64,000 nt of DNA. It comes from Croceibacterium ferulae. GTDB lineage: Bacteria > Pseudomonadota > Alphaproteobacteria > Sphingomonadales > Sphingomonadaceae. The notes beneath the pieces are model-generated. The model was not told the DNA's origin. It saw nothing but the letters and a program-made list of their open reading frames with translations, and ran no database searches. Positions within the stretch are counted from its first letter, which is position 1. The number at the start of each line of letters is the position of its first letter. The translations under genes and the position numbers were made by a program. Where the stretch lies: positions 186,001 through 250,000 of the forward strand of contig NZ_QZVQ01000009.1 of NCBI RefSeq assembly GCF_003660445.1, in the 5' to 3' direction. Of the stretch, positions 7,871 through 18,446 are shown one piece after another.

Positions 7871-10462
7871 ATGGACGGCGCCGTCCGCACCACCTGCGCC
7901 TATTGCGGGGTCGGCTGCGGCGTGCTGGCCCGCCGCACGGGCGATCGCGCGCTGGAGATCGCCGGCGATCCGCAGCATCCCGCCAATGGCGGGCGGCTGT
8001 GTTCCAAGGGCACGCATCTGGGCGAGACGGTCGGGCTGGAGGGGCGCCTGCTGCGCCCAATGATCGGTCGGGCCGAGGCGGGCAAGCGGGTGAGCTGGGA
8101 CAAGGCGCTGGGACTCGTCGCCCGGCGCTTTGCCGACACGATCCGGCAGCACGGGCCGGACAGCGTCGCCTTCTATGTCTCCGGCCAGTTGCTGACGGAG
8201 GATTACTACGTCGCCAACAAGCTGATGAAGGGCTTCATCGGCTCCGCCAATATCGACACCAATTCACGGCTGTGCATGTCAAGCGCGGTCGCCGCGCAGA
8301 CCCGCGCCTTTGGCGAGGATGTGGTGCCCGCCGGCTACGCCGATTTGGAAGCGGCGGACCTGCTGGTGCTGGTGGGATCGAACACCGCCTGGTGTCACCC
8401 GGTGCTGTACCAGCGGATGATAGCCGCGCAGGAGGGGCGCGGCACGAAGCTGGTGGTGATCGACCCGCGCCGCACCGAAACGGCGGAGGGTGCGGACCTG
8501 CATCTGCCGCTCAGGCCCGGCAGCGACGTGCTGCTGATGAACGGGTTGCTGGCCCATTGCCGCCGTGAGGGGCTGGTGGATGACAGCGCCTTGAACGTGC
8601 CCGAAGGTTTCTGGGAGGCGCTGGCCCCCGGCCACGATCTGTGGAGCGTGGCGAAGGGTTGCGACCTGCCGCCGACCGACCTGCAACGCTTCTTCGACCT
8701 GTTCGCGGCGCATCCCCGTACCGTCACCCTGTTCAGCCAGGGCGTGAACCAGTCGATCCGTGGCACCGACGGCGGCAATGCGATCCTGAACCTGCACCTC
8801 GCCACCGGGCGGATCGGCAAGCCAGGTGCCGCGCCGTTCTCCATCACTGGGCAGCCCAATGCGATGGGCGGGCGCGAGGTCGGCGGACTGGCCACCACGC
8901 TGGCGGCGCATCGCGGCTTTTCTGACGCAGACTGCGCCGATGTCGCCCGCTTCTGGGCCGCCCCGAACATCGCCACGAAGCCGGGGCTGAAGGCGGTGGA
9001 CCTGTTCCGCGCGGTGGGGGAGGGCCGGATCAAGGCGCTGTGGATCATGGCGACTAACCCTGCCGTCTCCATGCCTGATGCCGGCAGGGTGCGAGAGGCG
9101 CTGGCCGGCTGCCCGTTCGTGGTCGTGTCCGATGTGATGGAGGCGACCGATACCTCGCTCCACGCCCATGTCCGCCTGCCCGCGGCCGCGTGGGGGGAGA
9201 AGGACGGCACCGTCACCAATTCCGAACGCCGCATCAGCCGCCAGCGCGCGGTGCTGCCGCTGCCGGGTGAAGCGCGACCGGACTGGTGGATCGTCAGCGA
9301 GGTTGCCCGGCGCATGGGCTGGGCCGATGCCTTCGCCTATGACCATCCGGCGCAGATCTGGCGCGAACATGCCCGGCTAACGACCTATCGCAATGATGGC
9401 GCGCGGGTGCTGGACCTGGGCGCCCTCGCGGCGCTGACCAATCGCGATTACGATGGGCTGGAGCCGGTTTGCTGGGGCGGTGAACCCTTTGCCAGTGGCC
9501 GCTATCCAACTCCGGATGGGCGGGCGCGGTTGGTTTCGGTGGAACAGCGGGAGCCGGACACGCCGCTGCCACGCTGGCCAATGACCCTCAACACCGGCCG
9601 CTATCGCGACCACTGGCACACCATGACGCGCACCGGCCTCAGCCCGAAGCTGGCGCGCCATCGGGAAGAGCCGCTGGTGGAGGTGCATCCCGCGGATGCC
9701 GCCACGTTGGGCCTGGCCGATGGCGGACTTGCCGGACTGGCGACGCCACGGGGCGCCAGCCTGTTCCGCGTGGCGCTTGCCACCGGGCAGCGGCGGGGGG
9801 AGCTGTTCGCGCCGATCCACTGGACCGACCGCACCGCCAGCGGCGGGCGCACCGGCCTGCTGCCGCGCGACGGGACCGATCCCGTGTCCGGCCAGCCCGG
9901 CTTCAAGCAGACACCCGCCCGGCTGGAGCCGGTGGCGCTGGGCTGGCGCGGCTTCCTGATCCTGCGGGGCGATGCGCCGCTGCCGTCGACCCCATGGGCG
10001 GTGCGCGTGGCGGTGCCGGGCGGCGTATTGTTCGAACTTGCGGGCGATGGCGAGCTGCCGGAAGCGAGCCTGCCGGCAGGGCACCGCATGGAGGCGAGCG
10101 ATCCGGCACGCGGTACCCGCCGCATCGCCGTGCTGCAGGATGGCCGCCTCGCCGCCGCCCTGTTCGTCACCGCCAGCGGCGAGCTGCCGCCGCGCGACTG
10201 GCTGGTGGCGCAGCTGGGGGCGGAGCATGGCCCGCTGGTGCTGGCTGGCCGCGCGCCGGGGCAGCAGGAAAGCCGTGGCCCGGTGGTCTGCGCCTGCCTG
10301 GATGTGGGCCTCAACACCATCGTCGCCGCGATCCGCAGCCAGCAGCTGGTGGATGTCGCCGCGATCGGCGCGGCGCTGGGCGCAGGCACCAATTGCGGAT
10401 CGTGCCGCCCGGCGCTGGCCCGCATTCTGGCCGAACAGACATTGGAGACGGCGCATGGCTGA
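7871..10462 (+). CDS. nasA: Assimilatory nitrate reductase catalytic subunit with C-terminal BFD domain
   Basis: The 863-residue molybdenum enzyme reduces nitrate to nitrite in the cytoplasm. C9, C12, C16 and C44 (CAYCGVGCG and RLCSKG) bind an N-terminal [4Fe-4S] cluster, followed by the bis-MGD domains (for example QGVNQSIRGTDGGNAILNLHL and GQPNAMGGREVGGL) and the C-terminal molybdopterin dinucleotide domain (TLNTGRYRDHWHTMTRTG). The last part, about 805-850, is a BFD-like [2Fe-2S] domain (CACLDVG, then TNCGSCRPAL). No signal peptide is present. It starts one base after the nirD stop and overlaps cobA by 8 bases. No dedicated electron-transfer subunit (NasC) is visible, so the donor is unknown. 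Confidence 0.95.
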   Translation: MDGAVRTTCAYCGVGCGVLARRTGDRALEIAGDPQHPANGGRLCSKGTHLGETVGLEGRLLRPMIGRAEAGKRVSWDKALGLVARRFADTIRQHGPDSVAFYVSGQLLTEDYYVANKLMKGFIGSANIDTNSRLCMSSAVAAQTRAFGEDVVPAGYADLEAADLLVLVGSNTAWCHPVLYQRMIAAQEGRGTKLVVIDPRRTETAEGADLHLPLRPGSDVLLMNGLLAHCRREGLVDDSALNVPEGFWEALAPGHDLWSVAKGCDLPPTDLQRFFDLFAAHPRTVTLFSQGVNQSIRGTDGGNAILNLHLATGRIGKPGAAPFSITGQPNAMGGREVGGLATTLAAHRGFSDADCADVARFWAAPNIATKPGLKAVDLFRAVGEGRIKALWIMATNPAVSMPDAGRVREALAGCPFVVVSDVMEATDTSLHAHVRLPAAAWGEKDGTVTNSERRISRQRAVLPLPGEARPDWWIVSEVARRMGWADAFAYDHPAQIWREHARLTTYRNDGARVLDLGALAALTNRDYDGLEPVCWGGEPFASGRYPTPDGRARLVSVEQREPDTPLPRWPMTLNTGRYRDHWHTMTRTGLSPKLARHREEPLVEVHPADAATLGLADGGLAGLATPRGASLFRVALATGQRRGELFAPIHWTDRTASGGRTGLLPRDGTDPVSGQPGFKQTPARLEPVALGWRGFLILRGDAPLPSTPWAVRVAVPGGVLFELAGDGELPEASLPAGHRMEASDPARGTRRIAVLQDGRLAAALFVTASGELPPRDWLVAQLGAEHGPLVLAGRAPGQQESRGPVVCACLDVGLNTIVAAIRSQQLVDVAAIGAALGAGTNCGSCRPALARILAEQTLETAHG

Positions 10463-11261
10463 CGACTTCCCCGCAGGCACGGTCTGGCTGGTGGGCGCCG
10501 GGCCGGGCGATCCCGAACTGCTGACTCGCAAGGCGGAGCGGCTGCTGGCGGCCGCGGAGGTGGTGTTTCACGATGCGCTGGTCGGCCCCGCCATCCTGGA
10601 TCTGGCCCCGCAGGCGCGGCTGGTGCCGGTGGGCAAGCGGTCGGGACGGCACAGCAAGGACCAGGGCACGATCGACGCGCTGCTGGTGGAGGCGGCGCTG
10701 GCCGGCGCGCGGGTCGTGCGGCTGAAGGGGGGCGATCCGTCGATCTTCGGCCGCTCCATGGAGGAGCTGACCGCACTGGGCGATGCCGGCATCCCCGTGC
10801 GCATCTGCCCCGGCATCACCGCCGCCAGCGCCACCGCGGCCTCCGCCGGCCTCTCGCTGTCGCTGCGCGGCATCGCCCGCCGGGTGCAGTTCGTGACCGC
10901 GCACACCCGCCGCGGCGCCGCGCTGGACCTCGACTGGACGGCGCTGGCGCAGGCCGATGCCACGCTGGCGATCTATATGGGGCGGGAGGCGGCGGGCGAG
11001 GTCAGCCGCAGCCTGATCGGCGCGGGCCTGGACGGCAGCACGCCGGCGCTGATCGCCTGCAATGTCAGCCTGCCCGATGAAAAGCTGCTGCGCACCCGGC
11101 TGGACCTGCTGCCGCTGGCGGTGAAGGCCTTTGCCGCCGATCTGCCCACGCTGATCCTGATCGGCGATGCGGTGGCGCAAACGGGGCCTCAGCGGAAGTC
11201 GCGTGTCTTGACCCGGATCGCCTCCTCCGGGTCCATGCCGGTGGAGTGCGGCGGCCAGTAG
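10455..11261 (+). CDS. cobA: Uroporphyrinogen-III C-methyltransferase
   Basis: The 268-residue enzyme transfers two methyl groups from SAM to uroporphyrinogen III to give precorrin-2, the first step to siroheme, the cofactor of NirB. Family motifs are [18 protein letters not shown] (residues 9-26), [14 protein letters not shown] (around 87-100) and [16 protein letters not shown] (around 118-133). It has only the SUMT domain, without the CysG dehydrogenase/chelatase part, so another gene elsewhere must complete siroheme. It overlaps nasA by 8 bases and its last 73 bases overlap the convergent dnaE2. Confidence 0.94.
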   Translation: MADDFPAGTVWLVGAGPGDPELLTRKAERLLAAAEVVFHDALVGPAILDLAPQARLVPVGKRSGRHSKDQGTIDALLVEAALAGARVVRLKGGDPSIFGRSMEELTALGDAGIPVRICPGITAASATAASAGLSLSLRGIARRVQFVTAHTRRGAALDLDWTALAQADATLAIYMGREAAGEVSRSLIGAGLDGSTPALIACNVSLPDEKLLRTRLDLLPLAVKAFAADLPTLILIGDAVAQTGPQRKSRVLTRIASSGSMPVECGGQ

Positions 11262-14200
11262 AGGTCGCGCGGGCCCGGTCGCCAGCCCTTGTCGCCGCGA
11301 TCGGGCGCACCGCTATGCCGCGCGCCGTCGCCGCGCCCGGTGGCGTGGGGAAAGTCCATCTGCCCGACCTTGGCCAAGAGGTCGCCATAGTCGATGATCC
11401 GGTCGCAGATGACGTGGATCACCTCGCCTTCCTTCTGCACGCGGCCCCTGATGCCGATCATCGCCGCCGACATCACCGTGCGCCGCTGCGCCTCGAACCG
11501 GTCGGGCCAGATGATGCCATTGGCGACCCCGCTTTCATCCTCGATCGTGATGAACAATATGCCCTTGGCCGATCCCGGCTTCTGCCGGACCAGGATGATG
11601 CCGGCGACCTCCACATGGCGGCCATCGCGGATGCGCGCCAGATCGGCGCAGCGCACGATGCCGCGGCGGGCGAGGTCGTCGCGCAGGAAGGTCAGCGGAT
11701 GGGCGCGCAGGGATAGCTGCAAGGCGCGGTAATCCTCCACCACCTCGCGCCCGTCCGACAGGGGGCGCAGCGCCACTTCCGGCTCCAGCCCTTCCGGACT
11801 GAACGCATCCTCGCGCGCGTCGGCGGCGGCGAACAGCGGCAGGGGCGCTTCGCCCAGCCCGCGCACCTTCCACAGGCCCTGCCGCCGGTCCTGCCCCAGT
11901 GAATGGAAGGCATCCGCCTCCGCCAGCCGCTCGATCGCGGCGCGCGGCACGCCGGCGCGGCGCCAGACCTCCTCCACCGATCCGAACGGCGTGTCGCCCC
12001 GCGCGGCGATGATGGCCGCGCCGTGGATATTGGCAAGGCCGCGCACCTGCCGCAGGCCCAGCCGCACCGCCAGATACGGCCCCCGTCCGGGCTCCAGCGT
12101 GCAGTCCCACCGGCTGGCATTGATGCAGGCGGGCCGCACCTCCACGCCATGTTCGCGCGCGTCGCGCACCACCTGCGCCGGGGCGTAGAAGCCCATCGGC
12201 TGCGCGTTCATCAAGGCGGCGCAGAACACGTCCGGATGATGGTGCTTCATCCAGCAACTCGCATAGGCGATCTTGGCGAAGGAGGCGGCGTGGCTTTCGG
12301 GAAAGCCGTACGATCCGAAGCCTTCGATCTGCTTGAAGGTGCGTTCGGCGAATTCGCGCTGTGCACCGCGCGCCACCATGCCTTCCACCAGCTTGTCGTA
12401 GAAGTGGCTGACCCCGCCGGTGAACTTGAACGTCGCCATGGCGCGGCGCAGCGCGTCGGCCTCCACCGCCGTGAACCCTGCGCCGACGATCGCGACCTTC
12501 ATCGCCTGTTCCTGGAACAGCGGCACGCCCAGCGTCTTGCTCAGCACCGGCACCAGCGCGGGCATGGGATAGGTCACCGCTTCCTTGCCTTCGCGCCGGC
12601 GCAGATAGGGGTGGACCATGTCACCCTGGATCGGACCGGGGCGCACGATGGCGACCTCGATCACCAGGTCGTAGAACTCGCGCGGCTTCATGCGCGGCAG
12701 CATCGACATCTGCGCGCGGCTCTCGATCTGGAAGGTGCCCAGCGTGTCAGCGCGCTGGATCATGGCATAGACGGCAGGGTCATCGTCCTGCAGGTCGTCC
12801 ATGCCCACCCGCACGCCCTTGGTTTCCTCCAGCAGGGTGAAGGCACGGTTCATGCAGCCGAGCATGCCCAGGCCCAGCACGTCGACCTTCATGAACTTCA
12901 GCGCATCGATATCGTCCTTGTCCCATTCGATCACCTGCCGGTCGACCATGGCGGCGGGTTCGATCGGGACCAGATCGTCCAGCCGGTCATGCGTTAGTAC
13001 AAAGCCGCCCGGATGCTGCGACAGATGGCGTGGCACGCCGATCAGCTTGCGCGCCAGCTCCAGCGCCAGCCGCAGCCGGCGGTCCTCCAGGTTGAGGCCG
13101 AGTTCATTGACCTGCTTCTCGCCCACACCGTCCTGGCTCCAGCCCCAGACCAGCCCGGCCAGCGCCTTGGTCAGGTCCTCGGGCAGGCCCAGCGCCTTGC
13201 CCACCTCCCGCACGGCGCCGCGCGCGCGGTAGCGGGTGACGACGGCGGTCAGCGCGGCGTGGTTGCGGCCATAGGTGTCATAGATCCACTGGATGATCTC
13301 CTCGCGCCGCTCATGTTCGAAATCGACGTCGATATCGGGCGGTTCGCGCCGCTCGCCCGAGACGAAGCGTTCGAACAGCAATTCGTGCTTGATCGGGTCG
13401 ATGCTGGTGATGCCCAGCACATAGCAGACGCAGCTGTTCGCCGCCGATCCGCGCCCCTGGCACAGGATGCCGCGCCGCTTGCTCTCCGCAACGATGCTGT
13501 TCACCGTCAGGAAGTAGGGAGCGTAGCCGAGCTGGCTGATCAGCTGCAATTCGTGCGCGATCTGCTTGCTGTAGGGCGGCGGCACGCCATCGGGGAACTT
13601 GCGCTCCACCGCCTCGCGCGTCAGCTGCTCCAGCGCCTCTTGCGCGGTCAGGCCCGCGACCACCTCCTCGTGCGGGTACTGGTAGCTCAGTTCCTTGAGG
13701 TCGAAGGTGCAGGCGCGGGCGATGTCCTGCGTCGCGGCGATCGCGTCGGGGAAGGCGGCGAAGCGGCGCTCCATCTCCTCCGGCGATTTCAGGTGCCGGT
13801 CGGCATGGCGTTCGCGCCGGTGGCCCAGCGTGTCGATCGTGCACTTTTCCCGAATGGCGGTGACCACATCCTGCAGCAGGCGGGCCTCCCGCGAGTGGTA
13901 GAGGATATCGCCCGTGGCCACCGCGCGCACGCCCGCCGCCGCCGCCTGCGCCGCCAGCTGGTGCAGCCGCAGCGCATCGTCCGGCCGGCGGCGGAAGGCC
14001 AGCGAGCAATAGCCGCGCCGACCGAACACTTCGCGCAGTTCGGCCAGATGGTGGGCGGTCACCTCCCCCGGCAGGTCCGGCAGCAGGATGGCGATCAGCC
14101 CCTCGCTCCACGCGACCACGTCGCTCCAGCCCAGCGTGCAGCCGCCCTTGCCGGCGCGGGCCTTGCCGATCGTCAGCAGCCGGGTGAGGCGCGACCAGGC

Positions 14201-14449
14201 GGCGCGGTCGATGGGGTAGAGCAGCAGGCCACGGCCATCGTCCAGCACCAGCCGTGTGCCGCAGATCAGCCGCACGCCGGTGCCATTCTGCGCATCCCAG
14301 GCGCGCACCAGCCCGGCCACGCTGCCCAGGTCGGCGATGCCCAGCGCCGTGTGGCCCAGCAGCGCGGCGGCGGAGAACAGCTCCGCAGGGGAGGACGCGC
14401 CGCGCAGGAACGAGAAGTGGCTCGTCACCTGCAGCTCGACATAAGCCAT
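11189..14449 (-). CDS. dnaE2: Error-prone DNA polymerase DnaE2 (ImuC)
   Basis: The 1086-residue protein is a C-family polymerase alpha subunit of the DnaE2 group used for damage-induced mutagenesis. It has an N-terminal PHP domain ([19 protein letters not shown]), the catalytic region ([19 protein letters not shown], then [14 protein letters not shown] around 368-382, with acidic metal ligands), [12 protein letters not shown] around 535, the helix-hairpin region, and an OB fold near 945-975. The start codon overlaps the imuB stop by one base (TGATG), so translation is coupled. Convergent overlap with cobA at the 3' end. Confidence 0.95.
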   Translation of the reverse strand: MAYVELQVTSHFSFLRGASSPAELFSAAALLGHTALGIADLGSVAGLVRAWDAQNGTGVRLICGTRLVLDDGRGLLLYPIDRAAWSRLTRLLTIGKARAGKGGCTLGWSDVVAWSEGLIAILLPDLPGEVTAHHLAELREVFGRRGYCSLAFRRRPDDALRLHQLAAQAAAAGVRAVATGDILYHSREARLLQDVVTAIREKCTIDTLGHRRERHADRHLKSPEEMERRFAAFPDAIAATQDIARACTFDLKELSYQYPHEEVVAGLTAQEALEQLTREAVERKFPDGVPPPYSKQIAHELQLISQLGYAPYFLTVNSIVAESKRRGILCQGRGSAANSCVCYVLGITSIDPIKHELLFERFVSGERREPPDIDVDFEHERREEIIQWIYDTYGRNHAALTAVVTRYRARGAVREVGKALGLPEDLTKALAGLVWGWSQDGVGEKQVNELGLNLEDRRLRLALELARKLIGVPRHLSQHPGGFVLTHDRLDDLVPIEPAAMVDRQVIEWDKDDIDALKFMKVDVLGLGMLGCMNRAFTLLEETKGVRVGMDDLQDDDPAVYAMIQRADTLGTFQIESRAQMSMLPRMKPREFYDLVIEVAIVRPGPIQGDMVHPYLRRREGKEAVTYPMPALVPVLSKTLGVPLFQEQAMKVAIVGAGFTAVEADALRRAMATFKFTGGVSHFYDKLVEGMVARGAQREFAERTFKQIEGFGSYGFPESHAASFAKIAYASCWMKHHHPDVFCAALMNAQPMGFYAPAQVVRDAREHGVEVRPACINASRWDCTLEPGRGPYLAVRLGLRQVRGLANIHGAAIIAARGDTPFGSVEEVWRRAGVPRAAIERLAEADAFHSLGQDRRQGLWKVRGLGEAPLPLFAAADAREDAFSPEGLEPEVALRPLSDGREVVEDYRALQLSLRAHPLTFLRDDLARRGIVRCADLARIRDGRHVEVAGIILVRQKPGSAKGILFITIEDESGVANGIIWPDRFEAQRRTVMSAAMIGIRGRVQKEGEVIHVICDRIIDYGDLLAKVGQMDFPHATGRGDGARHSGAPDRGDKGWRPGPRDLYWPPHSTGMDPEEAIRVKTRDFR

Positions 14450-16248
14450 CAGCCGAACATCCCGTGCATGTACCAGCTGAGATCGCCGGTGGCCGCGTCC
14501 ACGCCATCGCCCCGGCGGAACAGCCAGAAGCGGGCGCCGCTATCGTCCTCCACCCGGAAATAGTCGCGCACGGCCCACACCTCGCCATCGCGGCGCCACC
14601 ATTCGCCATGGATCCGCTCTGGCCCGTCGCCCGCCACCACGGCATGGGCCTGCCCGCGCCAGGTGAAGCGGCGCGGCGGCTGGTCGGGCAGCAGCGCCAG
14701 CACATTGCTCAACGGTTCGGGCCGGCGCAGCAGCCGCACCGGGCGCGTCCAGGCGGGCCAGCCGGGCGGCGCGTCCAGCGGGCCGTGGCGCGCCGTCGCG
14801 CGCTCGGGCACGTCGCTTTCCACTGCCCCCACGGTGAACAGCGCCTCCGCCCCGGCGCGCCCGGCCAGCTGGTCGACCAGCGTGGACAGGTCCGCCGGGC
14901 CGTCATCGCCCGCCAGCGTGGTGCCCAGCGCGGTGGCGCCCAGCGGCTCGGTGCGGGTCGCTGCCAGCCGCATCGTCTCGATCCCGCTGCCCGGATCGAT
15001 CCGCTCGATGCGCAGGTGGAACAGCCGCGCCAGATGGGCCGCGTCGCGCGTGGCGCGTGACGTGCCGATGGGCAGGCGCTGCTCGCTGCCATCCACCCGT
15101 TCCAGCGCCAGCACCAGCGCACGGGCGCCCGCGCCCCCTTCGCGCAACTGCTCCACCAGCAGCGCCAGCAGATCGCGGATCACCTGCTCGATCGCCTCCG
15201 CCGTGCCGATCGGTTCCAGCAGGCGCAGCGTGGCGACCGGCACTTCTTCCGGCACGACCGGCACGATCGGTTCGGCGACGCGACCCAGCGCCTGGTCCAG
15301 CCGGCGCAAGGCGGGCAGGCCCAGCCGCCGCGCCAAGGGCCCACGTGGCATGGGCAGCAGGTCGCCGACCCGCTCCAAACCGAAGCGGGAAGCAGCAGAA
15401 AGGATGTCGGGCGGAACCCGCAGGCTGGCCAGCGGCAGGGGGCTGAGCGCCTGTGCCTCCTTACCGCCGGCGATCCGCACGACTGGCTGCCCGCCGAACC
15501 GCGCCAGCGCATGGGCCGCACCCGGCGTGCCCGCCACCGCGATCCGCGCCGTCAGCCGTAGCCGGCGGCACAGGCCGATCACCCGGCGGCAGAAGCGTTC
15601 CTCCCCACCATGCAGATGCGCGACGCCGGTCAGGTCCAGCCAGATGCCGTCATCGCCGCTGACGGCAGCAGTGGGTGTCCAGTGCCGCACCGCATGCAGC
15701 GCCAGCCGGTCCAGGACGGCGCGGTCGGCGGCGGGATCGGCCGGGCGGATGTCGAGCCCCGGCACCAGCGCCCGCGCCTGTGTCACCGCCATGCCGGGGG
15801 CCAGGCCCAGCGCCAGCGCGGCCGGGCAGGCGGCGGCGATCAGCTGGCGGTTGCCGACGGGTGCCGCCAGGATCAGCGGGGCGGCGGCAGGTGCGATTGG
15901 CAGTGGAGCGGCAGGGGCGGCAAGTGGTGCGTGTGCGCGGCCCTTGAACGGATGCTCGGCCGCTTCCGACCGGCGGCCCAGCTCGCGCATGGTGGGTTGC
16001 TGGTGCAGCGGCAGCGCGGCAGCACCGGCCGCAACCGCTGCCCGATCCCCCGCTGCCCGATCCGAGCGCGCCCAGCGCGCACCAGGGCGCCAGTGCCCGC
16101 CCCGCGGCACCGAGCAGGCGCCGGGGTCGTCATCGACCGGCAGGGAAGGGGCGGCGCGCGGCTCAGGCTGCGCGCGCGCCGGCTCCAACCGCCGCAGCCG
16201 CTCGGTGGGCAGCATCGGCAGGTAGAGCGAGGCAACCCGTGTCATCAC
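14449..16248 (-). CDS. imuB: ImuB, inactive Y-family polymerase adaptor
   Basis: The 599-residue protein has the Y-family fold, but the N-terminal catalytic aspartate segment is replaced by [16 protein letters not shown], typical of ImuB, which does not polymerise but links DnaE2 to the beta clamp. [17 protein letters not shown] (around 205) and [23 protein letters not shown] (around 300) are Y-family palm and thumb elements. Residues 28-110 form a Pro/Ala/Arg-rich insertion compared with compact ImuB proteins. ATG at 16248 or 16245 can serve as start; both lie inside the imuA coding end, an overlap of 83-86 bases. Confidence 0.92.
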   Translation of the reverse strand: MMTRVASLYLPMLPTERLRRLEPARAQPEPRAAPSLPVDDDPGACSVPRGGHWRPGARWARSDRAAGDRAAVAAGAAALPLHQQPTMRELGRRSEAAEHPFKGRAHAPLAAPAAPLPIAPAAAPLILAAPVGNRQLIAAACPAALALGLAPGMAVTQARALVPGLDIRPADPAADRAVLDRLALHAVRHWTPTAAVSGDDGIWLDLTGVAHLHGGEERFCRRVIGLCRRLRLTARIAVAGTPGAAHALARFGGQPVVRIAGGKEAQALSPLPLASLRVPPDILSAASRFGLERVGDLLPMPRGPLARRLGLPALRRLDQALGRVAEPIVPVVPEEVPVATLRLLEPIGTAEAIEQVIRDLLALLVEQLREGGAGARALVLALERVDGSEQRLPIGTSRATRDAAHLARLFHLRIERIDPGSGIETMRLAATRTEPLGATALGTTLAGDDGPADLSTLVDQLAGRAGAEALFTVGAVESDVPERATARHGPLDAPPGWPAWTRPVRLLRRPEPLSNVLALLPDQPPRRFTWRGQAHAVVAGDGPERIHGEWWRRDGEVWAVRDYFRVEDDSGARFWLFRRGDGVDAATGDLSWYMHGMFG

Positions 16249-16927
16249 AAGCCTCGACCGTCAGGGAAAAGGGATTACCGCCCCGCTGGCGGACCAGCTC
16301 CACGGCCCAGCGGGCCCGGCCGACGCCGGGGGCGGGCAGGGGGGCGGAGGGCGCGCAGGCAATGCGCCAGCGGGTGGTGGCGGCGGACAGTTCGCTCAGC
16401 GGACAGGTTCCCTGCCGCCGCCAGCGGCGCGCCAGCAGGGCCGGGGTCTTGCCGGCATCGGCGGCCAGCTGCAGCCGGCGGCTGGCGGTCATGTCGGCGC
16501 GGCGCACCTCGCCGATCACCGCCGCCAGGCCGGCATGCCGCAGCCCGTCCTCCATCAGCGCCAGCACCTCGCGATCGTCGCGCCCTTCGGCGAAGATCAC
16601 CCGGCCCGGCGGCAGGCCCGCCTGCTCCAGCCCGGGGGCATAAAGGTCGAAGCGGCTGGCCACCCACAGCACCCGGCTGCCGGCCGCCACCGCCAGGCGC
16701 GCGACGATGCCGGCGGCGAACAGGGTGGCGGCGGCTTCGTCGTTCAGCGACGGGGCGGCGGGCGCGATCTCGTGCAGGGCGGCGCCATCCAGCCCGCCAT
16801 CGGCCAGCCGGCCATCGATCCCGGCCACGCCGAACGGCACGGCCTGTGCCTGCCGCAGGCACAGATCGGCAACGCTTTCCCGCAGGCGCGACAGGATTTC
16901 AGGATGGGAACCGGCAACGGCAGACAT
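16163..16927 (-). CDS. imuA: ImuA, RecA-interacting SOS mutagenesis protein
   Basis: The 254-residue start at 16927 was chosen because the LexA box and a short leader lie just upstream and because the protein from MSAVAGSHPEILSRLRESV matches ImuA (PF03846/SulA-RecA-like). The segment VPFGVAGIDGRLADGGLDGAALHEI is a RecA-fold beginning, and RVLWVASRFDLYAPGLEQAGL is conserved in the family, but a proper Walker A is absent. ImuA, ImuB and DnaE2 act together in error-prone lesion bypass. It is the first gene of the three-gene operon. Confidence 0.9.
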   Translation of the reverse strand: MSAVAGSHPEILSRLRESVADLCLRQAQAVPFGVAGIDGRLADGGLDGAALHEIAPAAPSLNDEAAATLFAAGIVARLAVAAGSRVLWVASRFDLYAPGLEQAGLPPGRVIFAEGRDDREVLALMEDGLRHAGLAAVIGEVRRADMTASRRLQLAADAGKTPALLARRWRRQGTCPLSELSAATTRWRIACAPSAPLPAPGVGRARWAVELVRQRGGNPFSLTVEACDDTGCLALPADAAHRAAAAVGAGARAA

Positions 16928-16945
16928 GGGGATCTCGACTCGCGT

Positions 16946-16960
16946 GTTCCCCTTATGTTC
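16946..16960 (-). promoter_or_regulatory. LexA box of the imuA operon
   Basis: GTTC-N7-GTTC (GTTCCCCTTATGTTC) exactly fits the alphaproteobacterial LexA operator. It lies 19-33 bases before the imuA start codon and implies SOS induction of imuA-imuB-dnaE2. Confidence 0.88.
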
Positions 16961-16987
16961 CGCTGATCCGTTCCCGCCGTCAAGGAT

Positions 16988-17017
16988 CACCGGCCTGCGA
17001 CAATCCACAGGCCGGTG
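16988..17017. terminator. Strong hairpin between GH27 and imuA
   Basis: A 10-bp perfect stem, CACCGGCCTG (16988-16997) with CAGGCCGGTG (17008-17017), loop 10 bases. It stands just after the GH27 stop and upstream of the imuA promoter, so it probably ends the TonB receptor/GH27 transcript. No T-run follows, hence moderate confidence. Confidence 0.5.
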
Positions 17018-17031
17018 ATAAGTCAGTGCAA

Positions 17032-18417
17032 TCAGGCCTGCGCCGCGATCGAGTAGAAGGCGCAGCCATGCGGCCGCAATTCGATCGACAGGTTGTTGCG
17101 GACGGTCGCCTCCTGCCCGGTCCAGATATCGCGCACCCGCGCCTCCTCCGGCGCGTTCAGTGCCTTCAGGGGCTGGTCGATCGGCAGGGGGCGATCGGAA
17201 AGGTTGAACAAGGCGGCATAGATCCGGTCGCCGGCCGGCGATTGCGCGCGCCACACGGTCTGCCGGTCATCGCGCCAGATCGGCTGATTGTTCACCGAAT
17301 GCTGGTTGACCGCGATCATCTCCGCATTGGTGAGCAGCCGGTGCGTGGCATCGTCCATGGACCGGATGTCGCCGCCCATGATCAGCGGGGACCGGGCGAT
17401 GGACCACAGGGTCATCAGCGTCTGCTGTTCGTCCCGGGTGAACTTGGTGTCGCCTTCGCCCATGCGCAGGCGGCCCAGCGGCAGCATGTCGGCATCGGGC
17501 CAGGCACCGGGACGGCGGAAGCCATTCCACTTCTCCAGCCGGCCGAACTGGTCCAGCAGCAATTGCCATTCGTCCCAGAAATCGTCGGAGATGCGCCACA
17601 TCTGCGCGTGGTTCTGGGCATGCGCGCCCCAGGCCAGGTTCGCCTCGCCGGGCGACAGGCTGAGGATCATCGGCCGGCCGGTGGCATCCATCGCGGCGCG
17701 GATGCCTTCGACCTCCGCCCAATTGTCCTCGTAAGGGCGGCTGATATCGTCCACCTTGACGAAATCGACGCCCCATTCGGCCATCTGCGCGAAGACCGAA
17801 TTGTAATAGGCCTGCCCGCCGGGATGGGTCATGTCGACCCCGTACATGTCGCTGTTCCAGGTGGAGACGGATAGCGGATTGGTCACCTGCCGTGCCGTAT
17901 AGTTCGTGCCCAGCACCGGCAGGTCGCGCTCATAGGCCAGCCGCGGAATGCCGCGCATCAGGTGGACGCCGAACTTCAGGCCCAGGCCGTGGACGTAATC
18001 CGCCAAGGACTTGAAGCCCGCCCCGCGCGCGGCGCTGGGGAAGCGGTTGGGCGCGGGCTGCAACCGGCCATTGCCGTCCATCGCCAGATTGGCGCCGGGC
18101 CGGTAATCATAGCCGGTCGCATCGGGCTCGTACCACTGGATATCCACGGTGAAGACGTCGTAGCCGGCGGGCAGCAGCCGCTGGGCCATCACGGCCGCCA
18201 CTTCGCGCGCCTGGCGTTCGGTGATGGTGGTCGCGAAGGAGTTCCAGCTGTTCCAGCCCATCGGCGGGCGGGGTGCCAGCAGCGGCGGGGTGCCCGCCCC
18301 TGCCGATGCCTGCGTCGCCGCGCCGGACTGCGCCTGTGCCGGGGCGGACCCCAGCAGGGGGACCATTCCGGCAAGGGCACTGGTGCCAATGAAGGCGCGT
18401 CGGTCGAATGTGGTCAT
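17032..18417 (-). CDS. GH27 glycoside hydrolase (alpha-galactosidase-like), exported
   Basis: The 461-residue start at 18417 (MTTFDRRAFIGTSALAGM) gives a classic Tat-type signal, RRAFIG, ending near AQAQ; a longer start at 18447 overlaps the receptor stop as TGATG and cannot be excluded. PPMGWNSWNSF is the GH27 opening, VDFVKVDDISRPY near 215-228 holds the catalytic nucleophile Asp, and QMWRISDDFWDEW near 270-282 the acid/base Asp. GH27 contains alpha-galactosidases and beta-L-arabinopyranosidases; the RISDD variant leaves the exact sugar open. It follows the TonB receptor gene and is probably transcribed with it. Confidence 0.9.
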   Translation of the reverse strand: MTTFDRRAFIGTSALAGMVPLLGSAPAQAQSGAATQASAGAGTPPLLAPRPPMGWNSWNSFATTITERQAREVAAVMAQRLLPAGYDVFTVDIQWYEPDATGYDYRPGANLAMDGNGRLQPAPNRFPSAARGAGFKSLADYVHGLGLKFGVHLMRGIPRLAYERDLPVLGTNYTARQVTNPLSVSTWNSDMYGVDMTHPGGQAYYNSVFAQMAEWGVDFVKVDDISRPYEDNWAEVEGIRAAMDATGRPMILSLSPGEANLAWGAHAQNHAQMWRISDDFWDEWQLLLDQFGRLEKWNGFRRPGAWPDADMLPLGRLRMGEGDTKFTRDEQQTLMTLWSIARSPLIMGGDIRSMDDATHRLLTNAEMIAVNQHSVNNQPIWRDDRQTVWRAQSPAGDRIYAALFNLSDRPLPIDQPLKALNAPEEARVRDIWTGQEATVRNNLSIELRPHGCAFYSIAAQA

Positions 18418-18446
18418 CTGCTTCACCCCGTTGTCACGTGCGAGCA

